NCBI RefSeq assembly: GCF_029784135.1
Contig: NC_073744.1
Span: forward strand, 13,496,929 to 13,560,928
Origin: Toxorhynchites rutilus septentrionalis
Taxonomy: Eukaryota; Arthropoda; Insecta; Diptera; Culicidae
DNA length: 64,000 bases
Direction: 5' to 3'
The notes beneath the pieces were generated by a model. That model was given only the letters and a program-made list of their open reading frames with translations, did not search any database and was not told where the DNA came from. Of the stretch, positions 57,301 to 64,000 are shown one piece after another; positions within the stretch are counted from its first letter, which is position 1; the number at the start of each line of letters is the position of its first letter. The position numbers were made by a program, and so were the translations under genes.

Positions 57301-58187
57301 TCGAGACATTTGTAGATTTAGTTGGGTCATTGCCAGACTTGCTCGAGAAACGAACCCTGCTCATACAATATAGGAGAGAACGCAAGAGACAAATCTGTCG
57401 TTTAGAAACAACAAGTCGCGTTCAGTTTTTTCCCCACCAATAAAACACCACACAGCCGGCATAAAAAGGTGCACTATCTGACGAGTACAGGCGTCTGGGA
57501 GGGAAATTTTTCGTTATCACAAACGGCACTTTTTGTTATAACTATATTTGTGACTTTGTTCCGTCTACCCGCCCCCGCATCTTCTTCCTGTGCGCACGCG
57601 GTTCAATAGAATGGTTGTTGTTGTTTTTGTCGTTTAGCCCGCGCTCGATTCCCACGTCCCTGGTTCCGTTTTTCGATCGACTCCGGCCCGGCTCGGCTCG
57701 GTCAGATATAAGAGAGTGCTTTACACACTTCCATGGGCAATGGGAAACACGCCAAGCTGATGTATCGCGCAGCGCGTTAAATTTGTACAGGTGTACTGCC
57801 GGCAGCTCACCGTCCCGCTTCCTTCTGCCCCCATGCCGAAATGTATGCAAAGTTAGAAGCCTATCAGGCGTCCCCGTTTCGGTCAGAAAACCACACCGAA
57901 TGGGAATTATGAATAGCTCGCTTCGTATAATAGCAATTATTACACAGTATAATGGAAAATTTACCTAGCTTTTACTTTCCTCCAACCTGGTCACCAAACC
58001 CCAGCTACCGCCAACGACCACCGTTCGGTTGGTTCCGAGTGATAACGAACGAAACCCATGCTGTTTTTTTTCTTCTCTTTCACAGATTGCAACACTGCGC
58101 AAACAAATTGCTGAATATCAACAACAGCAGCTACAGAGCCAATCGAAGTCACCAAACGAACAACTTCCACCGTCGAGTTCCAAGCAG
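48368..58187 (+). CDS. GMAP-210/TRIP11-like golgin, first two exons (partial, 9.5 kb intron)
   Basis: GMAP-210 golgins are long coiled-coil proteins of the cis-Golgi that tether highly curved vesicles through an N-terminal lipid-packing-sensor helix. Exon 1 is 48368-48556 and exon 2 is 58086-58187, with donor AGAG/GTAAGC and acceptor CTTTCACAG/ATT, both phase 0; exon 2 ends at a GTAAGT donor. The protein starts MSWLKLNDSLNKVKGQITSF, a Ser/Thr-bearing amphipathic helix like that of GMAP-210, then an acidic run (EEEEEQ) and coiled coil (KELGQAQQKISELADL). It carries straight on in exon 2 as IATLRKQIAEYQQQQLQSQ and turns Ser/Pro-rich. The 97 codons seen are the N-terminal tip of what would be a protein of over 1000 residues. 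No third exon was found before the window end. The golgin family call is fair; the exact member is less sure. Confidence 0.6.
49185..49480 (+). repeat. Dispersed mosquito repeat, ~2.5 tandem units
   Basis: Units of about 130-140 bp contain ACCACCATAGAAACATTTCT, a CATATGCCAAATTTGG-like block, and a pyrimidine/purine-rich CTCTCC...GGAGAG stretch. Another unit is at 51610-51745. This family is common in Aedes DNA as far as I recall; that last point is background knowledge, not shown here. Confidence 0.7.
49921..50259 (+). pseudogene. pogo/jerky-like transposase C-terminal fragment (in golgin intron)
   Basis: The open frame has HVLFPPYVTNRWMLQSLDVS, GLFKQKLSVSQNDWLLKHPG and FKMTGCYPFSRKVFSD. This is the end of the DDE domain and the following region in Tc1-related pogo/jerky transposases, where the usual text is like PPHCSHKLQPLDVSVYGPFK. 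Upstream parts of the transposase are missing, so it is a fragment. Confidence 0.75.
50260..51609. other. Intron DNA of the golgin-like gene
   Basis: No bounded repeat or exon was recognised. A short motif near 51100-51130 (GACACGGCAAACTTCGTCCC) resembles the 3' end of a dispersed insect retroelement, but no more of it is visible. Confidence 0.3.
51610..51745 (+). repeat. Dispersed mosquito repeat, single unit
   Basis: It shares CATAGAAACATTTCTTG, CCCAAATTTGGCTCCATTTG and the purine-rich AGAGGAGAGAGAGAG stretch with 49185-49480. Confidence 0.7.
51871..52331 (+). pseudogene. piggyBac-like transposase C-terminal fragment
   Basis: The plus strand reads KFGVDVVDQMARKYS, then a region like the piggyBac RRWPLAVFYNMID segment (INSWILYKE), an in-frame TAG near 52053, and an N-rich linker. 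After a frame change near 52257 there is a Cys-rich C-terminal finger (CNKYVCGKCSSRITCFC). This order is that of piggyBac-type transposases. A 36-bp block (GGCGATTGCAAGxGTTCTACTATAT) is duplicated in tandem at 51942-52003. Only the C-terminal third is present. Confidence 0.75.
52332..53934. other. Intron DNA of the golgin-like gene
   Basis: A+T-rich, with no recognised exon or bounded transposon. Segments near 53420-53880 contain repetitive 'CATAACTTT...AAAAA' phrasing that recurs near 55600-55780, indicating a dispersed repeat around family B. Confidence 0.3.
53935..55512 (+). mobile_element. Family B repeat element
   Basis: It is bounded by TGACGTAGGACTATC on the left and, in inverse orientation, TTGACGTAGGACTACGTC ending at 55512, the same core as family A. 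It is about 1.58 kb, with no coding capacity. It contains three copies of a ~150-bp unit (about 54121-54265, 54630-54790 and 54845-54990). A single-unit, inverted fragment lies in NUP93 intron 2. No target duplication was identified. Confidence 0.65.
55785..57018 (+). mobile_element. mariner transposon, full length, with perfect 30-bp TIRs
   Basis: This 1234-bp element is flanked by TA (55783-55784 and 57019-57020). Both ends are TTAGGCTGTCAAAAAAGTCC and onward, identical for 30 bp. Length and layout are those of mariner elements, and the sequence looks closest to the mellifera subfamily (inference). The transposase gene is broken (see its own entry). Perfect termini with a damaged gene suggest a copy that was recently mobile with help from another element. 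Confidence 0.95.
55966..56941 (+). pseudogene. mariner transposase, frameshifted and with an internal deletion
   Basis: The frame starts MEQNKEKIRHILQYYYDKGK with two helix-turn-helix regions (STAQRWFQRFRSG; INHQTVINHLKKLGFTKK). It includes the first catalytic Asp in MVTGDEKWVTYDN. The frame is lost near 56540, where a VWWD-like motif should be. The second frame (to 56941) holds GRIVFHQD, joined directly to LGWEVLLHPPYSPDLAPSDY. About 16 residues normally between these (after the NARPHT-type motif) are missing, an in-frame deletion next to the second catalytic Asp. The natural C-terminus (EQNGAYLT) and stop are present. Confidence 0.93.
57021..58085 (+). other. Last part of the golgin intron
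   Basis: About 1.07 kb of intron sequence. It becomes less A+T-rich from about 57540 onward. It ends in a good polypyrimidine tract (TTTTTTTTCTTCTCTTTCACAG) before exon 2. No other feature was recognised. Confidence 0.4.
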
Positions 58188-59192
58188 GTAAGTTCCGCCG
58201 TCCATTATCAGCATGGGTGCGAAATAAAAACTTCGCGGGAAGAAATTCAAAGCGTTCCGTTTTCATATGCATACATCAAATGGGTAAGGTGTTGGTTGGG
58301 TAGGCTTCGTTCCAGCTGTCAATAGTAGAACCACCTTGGTATCACAGTAGGCGATAACCGTTCTTTTCTGTCTGCGCTCGTTTGTTATCAGTGTGAGAAC
58401 GAAGCATTTGCCTTTTTAGTTTACATATTACCGTGTTTTTTACTCGATTTTTTGGAAATCGCTCAAACTAGAAATAATTCTAAAGATGTCGTACAGGTAC
58501 CTTAAGCAAATCTCCACACCAAACCCAATCTTTATTTTTATAGGGAATTTCGAAAACGTTACCCATTTTATCGATCATTCATTTTTATCTCACTATCTTA
58601 TCGCCCCTCTGGTCGATTGGTTGCCAATATTTGTTCGGTTCAAAGTGGATGTGTATGTGCGTGATTAGGGCGCTGGGTCGAGAGATACTAGGGAACGGTT
58701 CTGTTTACCAACCAACCGCCGGAAATTATGGAAAGGAAGCCAAAGCCGAAGCGGTGGCCATGTGGCAATCGTTGTTCGCAATGTTCGCTAGCCACACAGA
58801 TACAAATTCGAGAGAAAAATCAACAGAGGGAAACTGAGATAACTGAACGCCAAACGATACTATCTATCTATTGGGTGAATATTCCACGAAACGCCTGTAT
58901 CTCGGGGCTGTTATCATTGTGTAAACATTTGACACCCAACGTTGCGCGCAACGCTTGCAGAGGATATCTTCCGCAATCGGAGCGCATATCGAGCAAAAGG
59001 GACGCTCTGGTAACGAAAGGTTTGGTACGAAATATTTTGCGTGTAGCACTGAAACAAGAACTCATGTCTTCTTTTTTTTTTGTCAACACTAACTGCAAAC
59101 CAAGATGTGTGGAATAAAGGTGTGACCGTGTCGTCAATACGTGCGCGAGGGGAAACGGCATAAATATACAGAGGACTGTGGAGAGGGATTTA
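58188..59192 (+). other. Intron 2 of the golgin-like gene, start
   Basis: It follows the exon 2 donor. An open frame at 58728-59117 has no coiled-coil character and lacks well-placed splice sites in phase, so it is not taken as an exon. Nothing else was recognised. Confidence 0.3.
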
Positions 59193-59200
59193 ACTGCAAA

Positions 59201-60016
59201 CAGAGATGTCTAAATGTTTCGTTTATTCGATTAGTCGTGGGGTCATTTTTAAATTTAAATTTTTAATTGTCTTTCAGTATTCGATTAATAGAGCGAATAT
59301 TTGTTTCTTGTAACCAAAACGAACAGTCATTTATAATAAAAAAATGATGTCATAATTTTAATAGTTACATTAAATATAATTTTGAAATAAATATGGTGTA
59401 CTGAAAAGGTATTTTAGTATATTGATAAATTTGTCATTTCATGATTTTTTGAGGACGATTGAAAAGAGAGCACACCACGAAAATGATGCACAATATTTTT
59501 ATTATACCAACATAAAATGTTTTCTGTTCAAAATTACCTATTCTTCGAATGTTGTTGAAATATCTGATTTGTGTGTATTTTTCTGCTTTTTCCCTATAAC
59601 TACTAGTTCAAAAAAAGTATATTTATAGAATCATTGACCACTAGTATGGTATATTTTCCTTGGCACCCGTAGTTTGAATACTACTATTTTAGAACATGAG
59701 TTGAGACCACCTTTTTCAAGTCCGCATGTTACTTCTGCAGATCCAGAATTCTTCATCCCAGTATCCTCCACCAGCAGGGAATCATTTTTATGCTTCAACC
59801 GTAAATGGTTTAGCATATTCGATGAATTTCGACGAAACACCGACGGTTAAACAAATTTTGCATTTTTTGAAAAAAATGGTTCCCTTTTTCATTAATCGCG
59901 ATTACTTTGATAATTATTCGATGTATTCATACTTTGATTTTTCATCATTCGATATAAAATTACTGATGCAGATTTTCGATTATTTGGATTAATCGAACGA
60001 TTAACCGACGTCTCTA
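59201..60016 (-). mobile_element. hAT-type non-autonomous element 5 with BED-finger remnant
   Basis: This 816-bp element is flanked by perfect 8-bp duplications ACTGCAAA (59193-59200 and 60017-60024). The termini are CAGAGATGTC and, in reverse complement, TAGAGACGTC. Both ends carry further TTCGATTA-type words. On the minus strand it keeps part of a hAT transposase N-terminus: a CKICL pair, then after a frame change FRRNSSNMLNHLRLKHK, the C-x2-C...H-x4-H layout of a BED zinc finger (about 59770-59870). It is a deletion derivative of an autonomous element. Confidence 0.87.
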
Positions 60017-60024
60017 ACTGCAAA

Positions 60025-60482
60025 ACGCGGGAAAAATATCTCCATCATCAACCGACACCGAGAGTCGATTTATTCTCTTGATCTGAAACAAAAAATAAGA
60101 TAGAGTATATTACAAACCTAACTTTAATCGTAAAAGACTTACCTTTCAATTTCTCAATTCTCTTATTGCCACCAAAACAATTCCACACACAAAGAGCAAA
60201 AAAAAAGATATTGCAAAATATTGCAGATTGTTTACATACAAAATCCAAGATGGCTGAAAGGCTTTTTTCATAAGTTGCGCTACCGTATTGTATCTATCGT
60301 GACTGCAAACTAAATATGCTCTGACAATAGCGAAAATTGTCGAACTTTTCAAGCTATACATCGACAACAGACCTAATATATGTATTTTTATTAGCAAGTC
60401 ACCCATCCACTATGGACAAGCAGCGGACAAAAGTATTTTCATAATTTTTTCAACACTTCTGTTTTTTTTTCACTTGTTATGA
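60025..60482. other. Intron or intergenic DNA
   Basis: A segment near 60228-60262 (GTTTACATACAAAATCCAAGATGGCTGAA) resembles 19322-19370, a dispersed repeat. Nothing else was recognised. Confidence 0.3.
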
Positions 60483-60494
60483 TCGAAACAAGTT

Positions 60495-60646
60495 TTTTTT
60501 CTCTATTATAATGACTTTCACAACACATTTTGGCTGGTTCGTCACTTTTACTTCCATTTTCGGAAGAATGTCGGGAGTGAGAATTGAACTCGTGATCTCT
60601 GCGTAAGAGGTATGGATGTTACCACTACGCCAGATCGCCTCCCCTT
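60495..60646 (-). mobile_element. Second tRNA-derived SINE family, one copy
   Basis: This 152-bp element lies on the minus strand between 12-bp direct repeats TCGAAACAAGTT (60483-60494 and 60647-60658). The head carries an A box (TGGCGTAGTGG) and a B-box-like word (GAGTTCAATTC). The 3' end is A-rich (AGAGAAAAAA). Its sequence is unrelated to the SINE at 6542-6807. Confidence 0.88.
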
Positions 60647-60895
60647 TCGAAACAAGTTGCTTAAGAGTGCATTTGTGACTATATTACGGTCAAAGGGCCT
60701 GGCTGGGTAAGGGAGTATAAAGTGCCCCTATACCAAATCATCAACTCTATGGAAAATATTGTATAGGACACAAAATAAGAAATTTTTACTATTTTTTAAC
60801 CTCTATGTGGTTCACCATAGAATCTATGGGGAAAAGACACTTTTCAATTTTATTTGTACACTATTCTCAATAGCTTCGGGATAAAAATTTGAAAA

Positions 60896-61085
60896 AGATC
60901 CGGACTATATGGTGGATGCATCAAAACATCCTATTCAAGTTCCCGGCGTTGTGGCCTTGCGTTGTCCTGATGGAACACAACACCTTTCCTGTTGGCCAAT
61001 TCTGGACGTTTCTGGCCAATCGCTAGCTTCAAACGGACTTTTTGTTGACAGTAGAGATTTTAATTTAATGTATTGCACTAAGGCA
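60896..61085 (-). pseudogene. mariner transposase fragment (middle part)
   Basis: On the minus strand it reads LKLAIGQKRPELANRKGVVF followed by HQDNARPQRRE and VLMHPPYSPD, the region around the second and third catalytic residues of mariner. It ends abruptly after SPD. It has the same orientation as the N-terminal fragment at 61745-62160 and is probably the other half of one interrupted copy. Confidence 0.78.
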
Positions 61086-61744
61086 TCGTGCACAAATTAC
61101 GTAACGCTAAGAATGCGATTTTTGGACCCCCTCCCCCCTTATGTAACAAAAAGTAACGCAAGACAAACCGCTCCCCCCCTTATGTTACGTAACGCTAATC
61201 TTCACACAAAATCAAAGTCGTTCGTTCAACGTAAAAAAATAGATATAGATGTTTTTACGGAAATTTTTACATACAATACATAATAAATGGATTAGGCTTT
61301 TGCTTAGCAGCCATGACAAAATCAAGATCTGTATTTTGGTCTGATTTTTTGTTATCTTAGCTATTTCTCATAAAATCTGTATTGAAATCTAAAATTATGC
61401 TCAAAAATTGGACTTATAAACCTAGTCCAATTTTGAACAATAATTGTAGCTTTAGTATCATTGATTGGCATAGAAATTATTGATTAGACGATGTTGATGG
61501 TATCCACATAATGCCAGGAAACATATACACTGTAGTTAAAATACATTGCTCTATTGAGGTGCAATGGATATTTATTCATTTACCAGGGGATGCTTGTTCA
61601 CATTGGGCAACGTAAATACCCTCATATTTTTCAGGTACACACAAAAATGTAATGGTAGTAATGAATTGGAAGGTAGCTTAAAAAGGCTAGACTGGAAAAG
61701 GGCACATAAAGTTACTATACAGCCATTCCATGCCAAAAATGCCA
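61086..61744. repeat. Insert separating two mariner fragments
   Basis: About 660 bp lie between the two halves of a mariner pseudogene. It starts with a repeat-rich piece holding two direct copies of TTACGTAACGCTAA (61097-61110 and 61185-61198) and C-rich runs. The rest is A+T-rich. Boundaries and family are unclear. Confidence 0.4.
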
Positions 61745-62160
61745 TGTGGAAAAAATTGATTTTTCAGATAATCGTAACGGACCCACTTTTCATCGCCAGT
61801 AACGAATCGATGCAGAAAACCCATTCTTTTATGCCGTTGGAGCAGTTGTTCGCACGTGAAAAAACGGGGTTCGGGTCTCGTGTCTTCAATTCATACGGCA
61901 CCCAATGTCCTATCTTCTGGATCATTCCCATTGCTTTTAAACGATCGGATATGGATATTGCTGAGCTACTCCAAGTGTATCTGCAAGTTCTTGTTGCGTT
62001 TGTGACGGATCTTGATCGAGTAAAGCCAATTCTTCATCTTCAAACTTTTTTGGCGGTCCGGAACGTTCTTCGTTTTCCAAGTCAAAATTACCACTTTTAA
62101 ACCGTGCAAACCACGTCGGACACGTTCGCTCAGTTTTCAGTTGGAGCATGGTCACCATAA
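61745..62160 (-). pseudogene. mariner transposase fragment (N-terminal part)
   Basis: On the minus strand are TWFARFKSGNFDLENEERSG, PPKKFEDEELALLDQDPSQT and QQELADTLGV. After frame changes it continues with RLKAMGMIQKIGHWVPYELK and HRFVTGDEKWVRYDYLK, with the first catalytic Asp. Several frameshifts are present. It differs from the mariner at 55785 and belongs to another lineage. Confidence 0.82.
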
Positions 62161-62439
62161 ACTTCCACCAAAATGCGATGACTTTCCGCAGCTCTTTTCT
62201 TCATATTGAAGTAATGAAGTAACACTCCCCGCAAAAACTCTCTTGTTGGTACGAAATTCGAAATATTCGAAGTGGAAAAAAACTATGTTGTTTACGTTTC
62301 AACTTTTTGACATATATTGAAAAAGACGCGCAATGACAGTATCTTCCCAACGAATGTCTGGAAATTTGATTCACACAATCAAGTTACTCCATCTGTTGTA
62401 AAACCGAAGAAACTTACCGGTACACCTAATAGTTTTTGA

Positions 62440-63974
62440 CAGTGGCGTAGCGTGACCGGGGCGGGTTACTAGGGTGTCACCCCTCCATATTTCTTATTTT
62501 TTTTGTTTCCGAATGAAAAATCAAACTTCTCTAAACAAGAAACATATTTATTATAATATTAGATAGGACGAACAAGAAATCGCAAGGTCTTCACGCGTTG
62601 GTCACAGGAACTGACAGTTACAAAATAAGAAAATAAATGAAATATGGTTTATTTGTGGATGTTTAAATGTGACGCAAATAAATATCTTTGGGAGTCGAGA
62701 CCGACATTGATATTGTACAAGTGTTTCCCGTGCGCTCTCTTATTGTGGGCTCAATGGAATGCGCAGCAATAACGGAACGGGCTCAACGTATGAAACATGT
62801 CTAACCCATCGTTGGCCGCGAATTTTCAATAAATTTCAACTCTGATAAACCTCTCCACAAGATGCCATAGAAACATACACGGAAACAGCTTCAAATTCAC
62901 TGTAAGTCCCACTTCATGATGAACTGTAACAGATCCAACGCAATCTCATTAATGGAATCATTAGAATTAAATTCAGCGGCCTTCAAATGTCTATGGAATA
63001 TTGGTATCTCTAGCAAAAACTCATAACATGTGTCAAGCTTGAATTGTTTCACAAATATCGGCTTCTTCTTTAGACCTTTAGACCCTTTAGACCTTCCTTC
63101 TTTTCCCGATGAAAATAACCAATGCATTCCAACATTCCCTTATCCATCGTTGGACCGGGTCCGGGAGGTCTTTCGCCTGGTTTGCTCATCTTATAAGGAA
63201 TTCTCCATGCAGTATCGAATTATTAATCGTTGTATTTTATGATCGTTTCGACTCGACTGTTCCTATCAACAGCGCGCGGAATCACCAGTGTATTGAGTCT
63301 GATCACAACATTACTCAGAGATGATCCTTTGTTTTGCAGATATTCTGCGCTAGATTTACTTCATATAGTTTAACGCAACATAAGACAGACGACAAGTGCA
63401 GATAACACAAAAGTATTGAATCATAAACTGCTGGTAGGAGGAACTGTGCACTTGATCCAGTTTTTGGATGTTGCTTTTTTTGTTTTGCTTTCTCAAAAAA
63501 AACCTGAGCTCTATTATTTGAGGTTGGCCAGCCGACGCATCATGCATCATGCTTCAGCCGCAGACCAATCGAGACTGAAATGCAATTTCAAGAAGCTATC
63601 GCTATTCATAAAGGTTTCAATAGTTTGCGGTTTTGAGCAATTGAAACATATTTTTATGGTCAATAAGAAAAACACACCTCTTTTGTCTCTCGAATAATGT
63701 TATTTTCAGAAGACTTCGTTCATCCGGTAGAGAGATATTAACGCTATAAACCTTGTACTTCGAACGTAACCCCCTCGTTTTAGAAACTTTGAATTCACCC
63801 CAGGACAGAAATGAAAGATGTAGTATGAAGAAAAAATGAGCATGAAAAACCAAGAAAGATTCTATAACATGAGTTTTTCCATAGTGACTTGTATTTTTAG
63901 ATAATACCATAAGTAATAACCGGTCAAAATCATGTTTTTTTTAAATATAACCGCTCCCTTACACTACGCCACTG
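62440..63974. mobile_element. hAT-type non-autonomous element 6
   Basis: This 1535-bp element has termini CAGTGGCGTAGCGTGACC and, in reverse complement, CAGTGGCGTAGTGTAAGG, a classic hAT terminal motif. The flanks are GTTTTTGA (62432-62439) and GTTTTTGG (63975-63982), an 8-bp duplication with one mismatch. A minus-strand open frame at 62897-63127 could be a transposase remnant, but no motif was certain. The segment 63600-63835 resembles the right part of family B (55310-55500). Confidence 0.85.
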
Positions 63975-64000
63975 GTTTTTGGTAATCTTTTTTGACAGTT

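Noticed and set aside
58728..59117. Third exon of the golgin-like gene
   Set aside because: No phase-0 acceptor at its start, no heptad pattern, and a composition unlike exons 1 and 2.
60556..60646. tRNA gene on the minus strand
   Set aside because: It lies inside a 152-bp unit with an A-rich tail and 12-bp direct repeats, so it is a SINE.
61564..62100. Plus-strand protein gene of 178 codons
   Set aside because: The minus strand of the same region encodes recognisable mariner transposase motifs; the plus frame is its shadow.

Overview
The window looks like nuclear DNA of a mosquito, most likely a culicine of the Aedes type. This is inferred from the coding sequences (insect-like RNMT, NUP93, DIS3, ARL2BP and FAM210 proteins), from spliceosomal introns that are mostly 58-64 bp, and from a very high load of insect transposons: tRNA-derived SINEs, Ty3/gypsy and errantivirus-like LTR elements, mariner, Tc1 and ITm elements, hAT and Harbinger-like MITEs, and RNase H-bearing non-LTR remnants. 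There are no bacterial-type operons, CRISPR arrays or stand-alone tRNA or rRNA genes.

Host genes, left to right: a FAM210 (DUF1279) mitochondrial protein gene on the minus strand, cut by the window start (1-693); the mRNA cap guanine-N7 methyltransferase RNMT on plus (4504-5825, two exons); the nucleoporin NUP93 on plus (27505-31834, four exons); ARL2BP/BART on minus (31919-32420, two exons), convergent with NUP93 with only 84 bp between stop codons; the exosome ribonuclease DIS3/RRP44 on minus (40810-43768, two exons); and the first two recognisable exons of a coiled-coil golgin resembling GMAP-210/TRIP11 on plus (48368-48556 and 58086-58187, joined across a 9.5 kb intron), which runs out of the window. 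Exon joins were worked out from splice sites, reading phase and agreement of the joined protein with the known family.

Mobile DNA fills most of the rest. From 7.7 to 12.9 kb a Harbinger-like MITE with perfect 46-bp terminal inverted repeats is split by a 4.9 kb Ty3/gypsy retrotransposon that has near-identical LTRs but broken coding regions. From 13.1 to 14.4 kb a tandem-repeat-bearing element (called family A here) carries a SINE. From 15.5 to 18.5 kb three separate hAT-type elements each have 8-bp target duplications. From 19.7 to 27.0 kb lies an errantivirus-like provirus with gag, pol, a damaged env-like gene and a textbook -1 slippery heptamer at the gag/pol junction. At 33.8-35.9 kb is an inverted second copy of family A with a TTAA-flanked MITE inside it. 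Further on are an ITm-type transposon (36.7-37.9 kb), a hAT element with an internal minisatellite (38.5-39.6 kb), a truncated Tc1 (39.6-40.5 kb), a TTA-flanked MITE (45.4 kb), foldback sequences (47.2-48.0 kb), and pogo-like and piggyBac-like fragments. A full-length mariner with perfect 30-bp TIRs (55.8-57.0 kb) sits in the golgin intron. Two more hAT elements and a broken mariner lie near the right end.

No new multi-gene system was found. The most notable observations are structural: nested insertions resolved to the base by target-site duplications, retroelements whose LTRs are nearly identical while their genes are broken, long foldback palindromes, and a tail-to-tail gene pair whose 3' ends must overlap. 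The six host genes do not form one pathway, but four of them (RNMT, NUP93, DIS3, and the unrelated neighbour ARL2BP) are broadly expressed housekeeping functions in RNA processing, nuclear transport and small-GTPase biology.
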